A stretch of DNA of 64,000 nucleotides. Source: Lactuca virosa (lineage: Eukaryota; Streptophyta; Magnoliopsida; Asterales; Asteraceae). This document shows, piece after piece, positions 11,330-22,670 of this stretch. The notes below the pieces were generated by a model. It searched no databases. It worked only from the letters and a program-made list of their open reading frames with translations, and had not been told where the DNA came from. The stretch is taken from assembly GCA_928212115.1 (NCBI GenBank), contig CAKMRJ010003334.1, positions 103,528,548 through 103,592,547 on the forward strand, given 5' to 3'. Position numbers and translations under genes: made by a program. Each line of letters opens with the position of its first letter. Position 1 is the stretch's first letter.

Positions 11330-12480
11330 ATTTATTAAATTGTTGCTATTCGTCTGAAATAACGAGAAACATTATTTCATTTCATGCATTGTTCAGACAA
11401 GGTTTTAAGTATTCTTTTAATGATTTGAATGGTTCAATTTCTATTTATAAGAATGGTGTTTTTGTGTTTGAAGCTTTACCTTGTGATGGTGTGTATGAAA
11501 CAGTGACTTGTGTTGATAGCTTAGGTAATAGTGTGTTTAATATTGACTTGTCTAATAGTATAAACAAGGCATGCTTGTGGCATTGTCGTCTTGGACACAT
11601 TAACAAGAAATGCATAGCCCAACTCCAAAAGGATGGAGTATTGGAATCATTTGACCTAAAATCAGATGATATGTGTCAATCTTGTCTTTTGGGAAAGATG
11701 AAAAAATCACCTTTCACGGGATCTTGTGAAAGAGGTGAAGGTTTGTTGGACCTCATACATACTGATGTGTGTGGACCCTTCAGATCAACCACAAGGGATG
11801 CTAATCGATTTTATGTGACTTTCACTGATGATTATATCAGATATGGTTATATCTACTTGATCAAACATACTTCAGAAACCTTTGAAAAGTTCAAAGAGTT
11901 TAAAAATGAAGTCGAGAATCAATTGGGCAGGAAGATAAAGGTACTTAGATCCGATAGAGGCGGAGAGTATCTTAGTATCGAGTTCAACGACTATCTAAAG
12001 GGATGTGGAACAGTTTCACAATTAACTCCTCCTAGGACACCATAGTTAAATGGTGTGGCTAAGAGGCGTAATCGGACCTTGTTAAACATGGTTCGTTCTA
12101 TGATGAGTCGTGCTTCGCTTCCTATTCACTTATGGGGGTATGCCTTAGATACAGTCGCCCACATCCTCAATCTTGTCCCTACAAAGAAGGTTGCCAAAAC
12201 ACCTCACGAAATGTGGATGGGGAAAGTTCCCTCGTTAACACATATTAAAGTCTGGGGTTGTGAAGCTTTTGTAAGACAAGAGACTCACGACGAGCTAGCA
12301 GCTAGAAGTGAGAAATGTGTTTTTATTGGTTACCCAAAACAGTCTTTTGGATATTTCTTCTACAGGCCTAGTGAAAACGTGTGTTATTTATGGCACGAAG
12401 AGGAGTCTTTCTAGAAAGATAGCTCATATTCAAAGAGGACAGTGGGAGCACCATTGACCTTGAATAAATTCAAGAGTTAG
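11330..12480 (+). pseudogene. Copia integrase of element 3 with a lost catalytic Glu
   Basis: Pre-integrase zinc region (WHCRLGHINKK then CQSCLLGKMKKSPF), core with Asp in IHTDVCGPF and Asp in LRSDRGGEY. The third catalytic residue, Glu of the usual NGVAER motif, is Lys here (AAG at 12061-12063), and a TAG at 12043-12045 lies six codons upstream. The frame resumes as KRRNRTLLNMVRSMM and continues to the stop at 12412-12414; 12415-12578 is a frameshifted remnant of the Gln/Glu-rich linker. Strand transfer would be abolished by the Lys. Confidence 0.87.
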
Positions 12481-12578
12481 CCAATGAAGGAACCGTAGAT
12501 GACACTAGCACTCAACCAGAGGAAATAGTTCTTGTTGAACTAGTTGATAACTCATTGCCTCTTTGAAGATCCACTAGG

Positions 12579-13530
12579 GTGAGTGTGCCACCTAAGTTGT
12601 ATGGTTTTCATATTACTTCAGATGGTGACACATTCATTAGTGATAGGACACTGATAAATTTAGATGAACCAGTTACTTACAAGGAAGCAATGGCAGGCCC
12701 AGAGGCTTCCAAGTGGAAAGAGGCAATGGACAACGAGATTAAGTCCATGTATGACAACCAAGTTTGGAATTTGGTTGATAATGCACCAAGTCGTAAGACA
12801 GTTGAGTGCAAATGGATCTTCAAGAAGAAGATAGCCATGGATGGAAATATGCACACATTCAAGGCTCGACTGGTTGCAAAAGGTTTCACTCAAACCCCGG
12901 GAGTTGACTATAATGAGACCTTCTCGCCAGTAGCTAAGATTAAATCTATTAGGATATTACTCGCCATAGCTGCCTTTCATGACTATGAAATATGGAAGAT
13001 GGATGTCAAGACTGCTTTCCTTAACGGGAAGCTGGATGAGGATGTTTACATGAATCAGCCAGAGGGTTTTGTTGATGCAAAGTTTCCCAATAGAGTGTGC
13101 AAGCTTGAGAAATCCATTTATGGATTGAAACAAGCATTTCGTAGCTAGAATCCTTGCTTCCATGAGAAAGTCAAAGAGTTTGGTTTCTCTAGGAGTGAAG
13201 ATGAGTTCTGTGTATATATCAAGGATAGTGGGAGTATAGTGACTTTTCTGGTGTTGTATGTTGATAACATATTACACATTGGTAACGACATTCCAACCCT
13301 GAAAGATGTTAAGTCTTGGCTTGGAAAGTGTTTTGACATGAAAGACCTTGGAGAAGCTGCATATATTCTTGGGATTAGAATATTGAGAGATAGAAAGAAG
13401 AGACTAATTGGACTTAGTCAGATCACATACTTGGACAAGGTACTAAAGAGGTTTAGTATGGAAAATTCCAAGAAGGGAGAGCTACCTATCCAAAGAAATA
13501 CCAAATTGAGTAAGATGCCCGAGTACAGAT
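12579..13530 (+). pseudogene. Copia reverse transcriptase of element 3 with a YVDN active site
   Basis: RT blocks VECKWIFKKK, KARLVAKGFTQTPGVDY, FSPVAKIKSIRILLAIAA and MDVKTAFLNGKLDEDVYM are clear. The palm motif, normally Tyr-Val-Asp-Asp, reads YVDN near 13257-13268, so the second catalytic Asp is lost. A stop at 13146-13148 interrupts the domain, and frame changes follow it. Confidence 0.88.
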
Positions 13531-14244
13531 GTGGAAATAGCTAACATGAGTCGTGTACCTTATGCTTCCTCTGTCGGATCGATCATGTACTCTATGACAT
13601 GTACTCACCCTGATGTGGCCTTTGCTCTGAGCATGGTCAGTCGCTATCAGGGAAATCCAGGTAGAGCTCATTGGATAGATGTTAAGAATATACTCAAGTA
13701 TTTGCGAAGGACAAAGGACTGGGTCCTTGTACTTGGTGGCAATGATACTTTGAGAGTAGATGGTTACAGTGATGCCAGCTTTCAAACGGATAGAGACAAC
13801 TTCCATTCTCAATCTGGTTGGGTATTTATACTGAATGGAGGAGCAGTTACTTGCAAAAGTTCAAAGCAAGATATGTTGGCTGATTCTACTTGTGAATCAG
13901 AGTACATAGCAGCAAGTGAAGCGTCGAAAGAAGCAGCTTGGTTAAGGAACTTCATCCGAGATCTCGGAGTTGTTCCGACCATCCAGGAGCCTATGGAACA
14001 GTTCTGCGATAACGAAGGAGCGGTTGCCTTAACAAAGGAACCCAGAGATCATGGTAAAACCAGACATATGTACAGAATGTACCATTTCATAAGACATAGA
14101 GTAGAAGAAGGCCATCTTGTTGTGAAGATGGTATCATTTGAGGACAACCCAGCAGACCCCCTCACAAAGGGTCTGAGTAGGGTTAAGCATATTCAGCATG
14201 CTCAGAGCATTGGACTGAGAGATGATATTAGTTTTAGTAGTTAG
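13531..14244 (+). pseudogene. Copia RNase H of element 3
   Basis: Last open frame of the element, 237 residues: GYSDASFQTD with the first Asp, SGWVFILNGGAVTCKSSKQ, STCESEYIAASEA with Glu, FCDNEGAV with Asp, then ADPLTKGL. This domain is intact, unlike those upstream. The stop at 14242-14244 is followed by about 870 bp of 3' untranslated DNA. Confidence 0.88.
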
Positions 14245-15112
14245 ATTAGTTTTTTGAAACTTGTAACAAAGCAAATGTAATTGACTTTTGGTGATTAAAT
14301 AATAAAGTATTATTTATGAGTTTGTTTACTGCCTTTTGTCAATTGTTTGTTATTGTGTTTCATATTTTGCATGTTTTACTTCCTGAATAATATGATTATT
14401 CAAAATCCACAGTCGCTCGTACTTTTGGAAGTAAGTAGTGAATTAAGATTGTCATGAATTGGATTGCAGATTGTCTAAGGATAGACATAGCAATAGAATT
14501 GCTGCAATGATTCATGAGTACTCAGAAATTGAGATTTGAGTATTGGATAAACCCTTCCTCAGATTATTACTACATGGAATTCATCACGAGTAATATTGAG
14601 ACGATAATATCTTATAATCTTGAAATGGAGATATATGAGTTGTAATTGGCAAGTCGGTTATACATTGGTGATACGAAAACGCATCAGTAACTTGGTGTTA
14701 TAAAACGTATTGTCATGTATAATTTGAAGGGTAAAAGATACAAGCATATGAGTCAACGTTTATTCGTTCCTTTTGCCCTAACAGGAAAAGCGATATCTGT
14801 GGGCCCCTCGATGATTTGGAGTTGACTGATGTGTTGGGCCCGTCCAGGACTAAATTGATGTGTTCAATTAGAAGTCCTATATCATCACAAATCAGAAATC
14901 GGGAACATAGATTCTGGACAAAGAGATTGATTGCATTCCATGTATTACGTCTAGGAATATCTTACAGAACGAAGGATTATATGATCACTTATCTTAGGAC
15001 ACATAACTGACTAGCTCAGAGTTCGGCAGCAGCTTTTAGAAGCTACAATTTGCTAGTCAAATTTAGAAGTCTTACTAGCAATTATTGTTATAGACTTATC
15101 CAAGTGGGAGAC
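14245..15112 (+). other. 3' untranslated region and polypurine tract of copia element 3
   Basis: No gene is seen. The segment ends in AAGTGGGAGAC (15102-15112) directly before the 3' LTR, a polypurine tract. Confidence 0.7.
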
Positions 15113-15951
15113 TGTTGGATTAGGTGTCTAAGCCCATAAATATAATTGGTATATACTTGAATTGATAGCAGCACAGTCCTTTTGGGTTACCCTCAAACCT
15201 CGTAATTGGACAAGGAAATTATGAAATGAGAGATATTGATTTATTATAAGATTAATAAATTAATATAAATGATTTATTAATATGTTAAAAGGTTAATATA
15301 TTAATTAGAAATCATAATGTTTAATTAATAGTTAGCCAGAAATTAATTATTGGGGTTAATTGTATTAATTATAAAGTGCAGGGACTAGTTTGCAGTTATC
15401 AAATAGTTGAGTGGAAGGTTCCAGAACCTCCTTGGAAGGGGGTGGATGAAATCTATAGGGGAAACCCTAATGATTTCATCCAAGGGGCTTGGATAAGGCC
15501 TTTGGATAAGCTTAGGCCCTAAGCAAAGGAACATTAGGGTTTTCCTTAAACCCTAGATACCTCAGCTATATAAGGAGCCTCCTGGCTCCCAAAATTGGCA
15601 CTCCTTCTCTTGAAGAAACCCTAGGCCGAAATTGCATACCCTAACCTCTCCCCTCACAAGTTTCCTTCTTGCTAGCTCTTAGGTGTGATTCCATTAGAGG
15701 CATTACAATTGTGGTGCTAGGCTTCCAAGAAGATCAAGATCAAAGGATTACCAATTGTTTGCTATAACAATTGAAAGGTATGTAACTCTAAAACCCTAGT
15801 TGGTTAATTTCGAAAATAGCCTCTCTCCTTAGGGTTATTGTTTTGCAATTCAAAGTTATATGTCCAATAGTTAAAACATAGATCCAAAGTAGGTTTCATG
15901 TGAACTTAGGAATTGTTTTTCTAGTTTATTTGTTTTACCTAAAACCCATCA
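15113..15951 (+). repeat. 3' LTR of copia element 3
   Basis: Starts TGTTGGATTAGG and ends ACCCATCA, then target duplication GGTCG at 15952-15956. Nearly identical to 8048-8895; a short deletion in this copy near 15345 accounts for most of the length difference. Confidence 0.93.
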
Positions 15952-16341
15952 GGTCGGACACCCCGGTATGTCTGATAGGGATAGGTTAGGCACCCCGGTA
16001 TGCCTAGCAGGGTAGGTCGGGCACCCAGATATGCCTGGCAGTATGTTTATAGTATGGTATGTGTTTAAGCTTCGTGCTTACAGTTTTCAATTTTGTTTCA
16101 GGTACCTCTTCAGCGAAGGGGAAAGAGTCGGCACGGTAGCAGCGCATTGCACACATATGCTTTTCGCATTTTGAGATCTATGGGATTGTACTCTGACATT
16201 ATTACTATTTTTATGATATAGTTTGAGACACGTAACTATGTTTTATGAAATGATATGAATTGATGATGTTTTTCAGTAAATTGTTTTATAACTCACTTAA
16301 TTAAAAACAAAATTTTTGGTCTTGAAATTTGGGATGTTACA

Positions 16342-17419
16342 CATAGATTATACCTGAAATATCCAATGAAAAACAATAATTAGTGATCTTGGGAAGTTCA
16401 TCTTCCTCTCCTTCATCCTCAAGGGCATTAACCCTATGATGATCAGGTTTGGAATAAGGTTTCAACTTATATGATCTTTGGATCGAGGAGTCGACCTTCC
16501 TATTGGGATTGTCATATGCATTTGGGAAGTTGGTCCTCTTTCGGGTCTCATTGTATTCTTCCACTCTAAATAACCTCAATGCTCTACTTTTGACTTCGTT
16601 CATTTTCCTGCGTGGGGTCATTACGAGATCTTCATAGAAGGGAGGATCCTTCTTTAAACCCATCTTGAAGGCTTCCACGATGGTGGCCATGTCGATATTA
16701 GGAATATTCAATGCTTCCTTGCCAAACCTGCTTACAAAATACCTAAGGGATTCCTTAGGATCCTGAACTAATCGATAGAGATCACTAGTGATCCTTTCGA
16801 ATGTGCTGCTACAAGAAAATTGGTTATTAAAAAGATTAACTAAATGAGCAAAAGAAGTAATGGAATAAGGGGGAACATTGTGAAGCCATTATAAGGCTGA
16901 TCCTGTGAGGGTTGAATTAGAACCCTTGCATAAACAATCTTTTTTAAGTGTGATGAAATAGGGACGATTTTCATCATTTCCATGTATTGTTCTACGTGCT
17001 CCCCAGGATCCGTAGTTACATCATACGGCTTCATGCTGGGAGTTTGGAATCGTTTTGGAACTTCAGTATCGGCTATCGCTCGAGAAAATCTCAAGATCCT
17101 ATGGCTTCCGGGGATGCTTCTGGTAAAGGTTGGACTATTCCTGGTACACTTTATATCATCTGTCTCAGTTTTTGAAGTTCCTTATCTGTGATGGGAATTA
17201 TACCTGCATTAAGATCCTTAGAGTTAGTATTAAATGCATTATTATTTAGTAAGTTACCAGTGTCATGGTTTTTAAGGGTAGTGAAGTCTTTCTTAGGATC
17301 ATGCATCACAGGGGCTTGATTATTTGGGATTGCTCCCCAATTTGAAGTAAAAATAGGTTTCGATGTTGTAGTATCTTGACGACTCCCTAAGGATCATGCG
17401 GTGTCGAAATCGAGGATCC
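16342..17419 (-). pseudogene. Gag fragment of a Tat-like Ty3/gypsy element (element 4)
   Basis: Read on the minus strand, this holds Gag-like pieces: PKRFQTPSMKPYDVTTDPGE and HVEQYMEMM near 16960-17060, and IVEAFKMGLKKDPPFYEDL near 16620-16680. The spacing and the YD-TTDP-EH motif resemble Gag of the Tat/Ogre group of gypsy elements. Frameshifts and a stop break it. It is cut on the left by gypsy element 1 and on the right by gypsy element 5; the matching 5' part lies at 26572-27418. Confidence 0.65.
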
Positions 17420-19680
17420 TGTCACAACCCCAAACCGGAACGGCGGAAACGTTCGGGGGCGGAGGACGTCATGTATAGTATCACAACAATTGCATAATAG
17501 TAATCAAAGTACAACAACCATGTATTGAATAAAGATAAGTTTTTACATATGTGTTCACGTCATTGTAAAATGTATATCAAAAGTTAAAAGACATGAGTCT
17601 ATAATGCTCCGTCTTCTAAAAAATCTGTGGATGTACCTGTTTACTGAAATCCTGAGAATACAAGTAGTTTTGAAAAGAGTGTCAACAATTAAGTTGGTGA
17701 GTTCATAAGCATGTTTGTAATTTAAATCTGTAGTTTGTTCCTTGAAAGTGTAAGTATGTTTTTCCCAGAAAATTCTATATTTTCTGTTGTATTGTATTGT
17801 ACTCAAAACGTGTAAATGTTATTGTACTCTAAAGTAGCTTTATATTCACATAAAACCATGAAAAGTATGTTTTCTCTGTACTAGAATAGTATTCTGTATT
17901 TGTACTTGCATGAAAAACTGTGAGATTGTAAATGTCTGGATTCACCAGTTGTATTTGTAAAATACTGTATTATAGTTTTATTATTTAATAAAACTACGTG
18001 AAGTTGTTTACTTATTCTTACACTAATTGTATTGTTCAATACCAAATTGTGAGTTATTATAACCATGCTTGATGACCTAAGATGGCCTGAACACGACGTT
18101 CTTCAGGCGTCGAAATCGGTACGACATTTGTCACCACAGGCCTGCCGGCCTAGCTGTTGCAAGCAGCTCTGGTGCGGGATTGTCACGCTCTCCCTCCAGG
18201 AGACTCTGGTTATAATTTCAGGACTTGGTTGGTACTCAAATAAGTACTTGAAGTGTGTCTCACAAATGCTATATTGATGATTAAATATAGAATAATGAAA
18301 AATTACTTTGCAATGAATAAACGATAAGTATATCTCATAAACTATATGTATTATAGTTTATATGTTTGTTTTTTTCATCATGTTTTCTGAGTATGTAAAG
18401 TAGTGCATATGATTCATATTGTATTCCGAGCTTTGAAAAGTAATATGTAAGTTCCATAAACTATATATATTATAGTTTATATGTTTGTGTTTTACTGGAA
18501 TGAAAACCTTTGTTTAACTTGTAAAATTTGTAATACGGTTGTTTCCGTGAAATTCAACATTTATGTCCAAATGGTATAAAACAGTTTGCAAAATTTATAA
18601 TTTTTGTTTAAGGAGTTTGAAATCATTTTATACTTATATAAATATAATATTTATATAATTGTGATTAAATAGACAGTCGAATAAATAATTCTACCCCAAG
18701 CCCACAACGAAACAAGGAGCAGGAAATGGAGTCAAATTATCAATTCTGAGCCTGTTGAATCCTAATTATATAATTTATACATATATAAATATATATTTTT
18801 AATAATGGCAACAGTTAATAAAATATTGAAAACATTTAGGTATTAACACAAATTCTATTGTGTTACACTTGTAACATATATAAATATATATTTTTAATAA
18901 CGGCAACAGTTAATAAAATATTGAAAACATTTAGGTATTAACACAAATTCTATTGTGTTACACTTGTATTCCCCCTTAAAATAGTGAAAATTTATGACAA
19001 TGTAGAGGTATGAACTCACCTTAAATGTGATAACGGTTTCGATAACGGGGTAGAAAACGGTGACTTCGGGCTAGAACACGGGAAGCATATCGTATACTAA
19101 TGATTTCAATCACATAATAGAGTGTGATTAAAATGATACAATTAATATATAAGTTTGTATAACATAAGTTTTATGATTAAAACTTACCAAAAACTAGGAG
19201 AGATATGAAGGTGTTCCTTGAATTGAAAGGAAAAATATGTTTGCTACTTGAGAGAATAGGAAGATTTCCATGTACTGGAGGTGTGAAAATGATTAAATGT
19301 GAAGGAAAAGGTAGTCGGCTTATGGGTTTTCGGCCAAGAACTCATCTTGAGGAAGGTGTTTTCGGCCAAAAAGAGGATAACCCACCGAGGAGGGTTTGCT
19401 GCTGAATAGGCGTTTGCGGCCGAGAACACAAAGGTGTAGCTTCGCACGTTTTCGGCCGAAAACGAGGTTTGTGGTGTGGGGGTTAGATGCGAGGATTCTC
19501 GGTGTACGTGGGAAAATCCAAATTTTGCAACACTTGAATAATAGAAGGTTTATACATATTAAAATTATTAATTTAACTTTAATAAATTAACAATTTAACA
19601 AATTTGACTTTTATTTGACATGTTTGATTTGTGTTGAATTTGGTTGACTTTTACAGATTGGAAAATAACGGGTTGTTACA
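17420..19680 (-). repeat. 3' LTR of gypsy element 5
   Basis: Full-length LTR of 2261 bp, TGTCACAACC at 17420 to GGTTGTTACA at 19680 on the plus strand, giving TGTAAC...GTGACA on the element strand. Internal features: a direct tandem duplication of 95 bp (about 18778-18967), and two copies of an AT palindrome of the form ATAAACTATA..TATAGTTTAT (about 18338-18363 and 18457-18482). A run of GGCCGAAAAC words occurs near 19330-19460. Confidence 0.88.
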
Positions 19681-19721
19681 TTAGAGGGAATTTCGTCCCG
19701 AAATTGTTTTTAAAATGGTAC

Positions 19722-20105
19722 TCATGAACTAGGGAAAAGATGTGGATACTTTTGTTTCATTTGGTCTTCCCGTTCACAAGTGAATTCAGGTCTCCGCTTG
19801 GCATTCCGGCGAACCTTCACTATTGGTTTACGACTTTGTTTTGTTCTTTTGATTTCCCTATCCATGACTTCCACTGGTTCTTCTACGAAGTGTAGACTCT
19901 CGTTTAAATCGATTTCATCGAGTGGGATTACAAGAGTCTCGTCAGATAGACACTTCTTGAGACTTGAGACCTGAAAAGTGGGATGAATGTTACTGAGTTC
20001 ATGCGGTAGATTGAGTTTATAAGCAACTGGACCAATTCTAGCAAGGATCTCGAATGGTCTGATGTACCTTGGATTTAGTTTCCCATGTTTTCCGAAACGT
20101 ATCAT
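19722..20105 (-). pseudogene. Integrase C-terminus and chromodomain-like tail of element 5
   Basis: FGKHGKLNPRYIRPFEILAR, then PTFQVSSLKKCL and the chromodomain-like end IVKVRRNAKRRPEF with REDQMKQKYPHLF. A TGA separates it from the integrase core at the conserved SPWK-G-IRF junction. Only about 40 bp lie between its stop and the 3' LTR. Confidence 0.85.
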
Positions 20106-21063
20106 TCATTTCCAAGGTGAGACCTTTAACAAGACGCGGTCACCAACCTGGAATTCCAAGGGTTTTCGTCGTTTGTCCGCATAACTCTTTTCTCTGTCTC
20201 TAGAAGCTTTCAGTCGTTCTCGGATTTGGAAGATCTTTTCTGTGGTTTCTCGAAAGATCTCGGGACCGGTTAGAGTACTATCGGGTACTTGGTTCTTGGC
20301 TAGTTGCTTATCACCCACGTCAACCCAACACAGATGGGATATGCACTTACGGCCATAGAGAGCTTCAAAGGGAGCAACTTTGATGCTAGTGTGATAGTTG
20401 TTGTTGTACGAGAATTCAATGAGTGGTAAATGGGTATTCCAAGCTTTACCAAAATCTATCACACAAGCTCTCAACATGTCTTCCAATGTTTGTATGGTTC
20501 TCCCGCTTTGCCCATTAATCTGAGGATGGTACGTTATACTCATGTCAAGATTGGTTCCCAAGGACTTTTGCAGTGATTGCCAAAACCGCGAGGTAAATCT
20601 ACTATCTCGGTCAGAGATAATAGATATTGGCACACCATGAAATCGTATTATCTCTTTAATGTATGTCCTTGTTAACTTCTCCATTTTGTCAGTTTCTTTT
20701 ATTGGCAGGAAGTGTGCGGATTTGGTTAATTTGTCGATGATTACCCAAATGGTGTCATGACCACCGTTGTCCTGGGAACTTGGTTATGAAATCCATTGTA
20801 ATTCGTTCCCACTTCCACTCAGGTATTTATGGTTGTTGTAGTAGACCTGAGGGATTTTGACATTCTACCTTAACTTTGGCGCAAGTTAGACACTTGCCCA
20901 CATAGGTAGCAATCTCAGCTTTCATGTTCGGCCACCAATATAGTTTCTTGAGGTCCAGATACATCTTGTCTGAACCTGGATGAATGGAGTATTGAGTTTT
21001 ATGGGCTTCATTCATGACAACATCTCTGTAGCCACCAAACTTCGATGTCCAGATCCGATTCAT
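20106..21063 (-). pseudogene. Integrase of element 5 with catalytic Glu replaced by Gly
   Basis: Zinc region near 20880-21000 (SIHPGSDKMY, CLTCAKVK) and core 20106-20684 with Asp in ISDRDSRFTSRFW. The third acidic residue, Glu in the usual QSERTIQTLEDM, is Gly here (QSGRTIQTLEDM, near 20495-20515). Frameshifts around 20700-20830 remove the first part of the core. The enzyme would not catalyse strand transfer. Confidence 0.87.
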
Positions 21064-22140
21064 GAGATAACGAACTCCATCATCCTTTCAAGTTCTTTTC
21101 CATTCCTCTTAAGGCTTCACCTGCCATATTCTCTGGTTTCAAGTCTTCCAGCTGAGCCTCTTTGATTTGTGTGGACAGGTGTGAATGGATAGTCATAGTT
21201 AGATACTTTACTCGGCGGCTCGAGTACTCTTTACGACTAAGGGCATCTACTACTACATTGGCCTTGCCAAGATGATAACGAATCTCGTATTCGTAATCAT
21301 TGAGTGATTCCACCCATCGTCGTTGTCTCATGTTAAGTTCCTTCTGATTGAATATGTGTTGGAGGCTTTTGTGATCAATAAAGACTGTGCATTTCGTACC
21401 GTAAAGGTAATGCCTCCAGATGTTCAAAGAGAAAACCACTGCTCCCAGTTCGAGGTCGTGTGTGGTATAGTTGACTTCTTGGTTCTTAAGTTGTCTCGAG
21501 ACGTAGGATATAACCTTTCCTCGCTGCATAATAATGCAGTCTAGCCCTTGCTTGGACGCATCGCAGTAAACTACGAAATCTTCCGTCCCTTCTGGGAGGG
21601 ACAAGATCGGTGCGCTGCAGAGGACTCTCTTTAGTGTCTGGAAAGCAGTTTCTTGTTTCTCTTCCCAATTAAAGGTTACACCCTTCTGGGTCAAGGTGGT
21701 GAGTGGTTTCGCGATCTTTGAGAAATTTTGGATGAATCTCCTGTAGTAGCCAGCAAGACCTAGAAATTGACAAATATCTGTTGGGGTTCGTGGGGTCGCC
21801 CAATTTTCAATAGCTTTGATCTTGGAGGGATCAACATGTATCCCTTCCTTGCTGACTACATGACCCAAGAATTCTACCTTCCAGATCCAGAATTCACACT
21901 TTGAGAACTTCGCGTACAATTTCTTTTCCCTTAAGGTTTCCAAGACTTGTCGTAAGTGTTGGATTTGTTCTTCCTTACTTCAGGAATAGACTAGTATATC
22001 GTTGATGAAAACAATAACGAACTTGTCTAAGTAAGGTCGACACACACGGTTCATCAGGTACATGAACACTGCGGGTGCGTTTGTTAAACCAAAGGGCATC
22101 ACTACAAATTCATAATGACCGTAGCGAGTTCTAAAAGCGG
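21064..22140 (-). pseudogene. RT palm and RNase H of element 5 with FIND active site
   Basis: The 287-residue frame 21080-21943 carries CEFWIWKVEFLGHVVSKEGI, FLGLAGYYRRFIQNFSKIAK, VVYCDASKQGLD, DLELGAVVFSLNIWRHYLYG and FIDHKSLQHIFN. Upstream, the palm motif reads F-I-N-D-I-L-V-Y-S near 21983-22009 where Phe-Ile-Asp-Asp is expected, losing the first catalytic Asp. A stop follows that motif. Confidence 0.87.
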
Positions 22141-22665
22141 TCATAGGAATATCTGCCTCCTGGACTCGTAGTTGATGGATCCTGATCTTAGGTCAATCTT
22201 GGAGAAGAAGTTGGCTGCTTGAAGTTGATCGGAGAGGTCGTCTATTCGCGGTAGAGGGTATCGGTTCTTGATAGTAAGTTTATTCAATTCCCGGTAGTCT
22301 ATGCACATTCGGAACGATCCAACCTTCTTTTTCACGAACAAGACCGGTGCTCCCTAGGATGAGAAGCTTGGTCTAATGAATCCTTTACTTAGAAGTTCGT
22401 TCAATTGGTTGGACAGTTCCTGCATCTCTGATGGTACAAGACGATACGGGGATTTAGCTACGGGGGTAGATCCGGGAATCAAGTCGATTCGAAATTCGAC
22501 TTGGCGTTCTGGAGGAACTCCTGAGAGATCTTCAGGGAAAACATCAGGGAAATCACATACTTCAGGGATATCTTTGATGTTTTTCACTTCTTGTGTTTTA
22601 TCAACCACGTGAGCTAAGAAGGCACAGTAATTTTTGCGAAGATATTTCTGGGCTTGACGCAAGAA
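22141..22665 (-). pseudogene. RT N-terminal half of element 5
   Basis: FPEDLSGVPPERQVEFRIDL, then SPYRLVPSEMQELSNQLNEL and GFIRPSFSS, a TAG where relatives have Trp near 22354, and FVKKKVGSFRMCIDYRELNK. After LPRIDDLSDQLQAANFFSKIDLRSG a frameshift scrambles the following block. Confidence 0.86.
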
Positions 22666-22670
22666 ATGAT

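Larger units (their letters stand above)
8048..15951 (+). mobile_element. Complete but degenerate Ty1/copia retrotransposon (element 3) with 5-bp target duplication
   Basis: Two LTRs of about 848 and 839 bp (8048-8895, 15113-15951) bracket a gag-pol region in copia order: Gag, protease, integrase, RT, RNase H. The target duplication GGTCG is at 8043-8047 and 15952-15956, lying within the gypsy LTR. The two LTRs are very similar, with scattered substitutions and an indel near 8280, so the insertion is fairly young. The coding part is nevertheless riddled with stops, frameshifts and active-site changes, so it probably moved with help or decayed quickly after insertion. Confidence 0.95.
1..16341 (+). 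mobile_element. Ty3/gypsy chromovirus-like LTR retrotransposon (element 1), degenerate, with nested insertions
   Basis: A gypsy element read left to right: end of the 5' LTR, primer binding site, leader, gag, protease, reverse transcriptase, RNase H, integrase, a chromodomain-like tail, polypurine tract and 3' LTR. The order PR-RT-RH-IN is that of Ty3/gypsy. The 3' LTR starts TGTAACATCC at 6336 and ends GATGTTACA at 16341; without the nested copia element it is about 2.1 kb, matching the related LTR at 39477-41538. The coding region carries at least eight in-frame stops and two frameshifts, so it is not autonomous. Two younger copia insertions sit inside it (741-~1856 and 8048-15951). Lineage (Tekay-like) is inferred from the C-terminal tail and is not certain. 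Confidence 0.9.
6336..16341 (+). repeat. 3' LTR of gypsy element 1, interrupted by a copia element
   Basis: The LTR runs from 6336 to 8047 and resumes at 15957 after a copia insertion, ending TTACA at 16341. Two GC-rich islands rich in short dyads built on GTACG sit near 6440-6530 and 7180-7270. Just before and after the insertion site are short repeats of the type GGTATGCCTAGCAG. A conserved GCTTCGTGCTTACAGTTTTC stretch (16066-16086) recurs in the other LTRs of the family. TGT...ACA ends are as expected. Confidence 0.85.
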
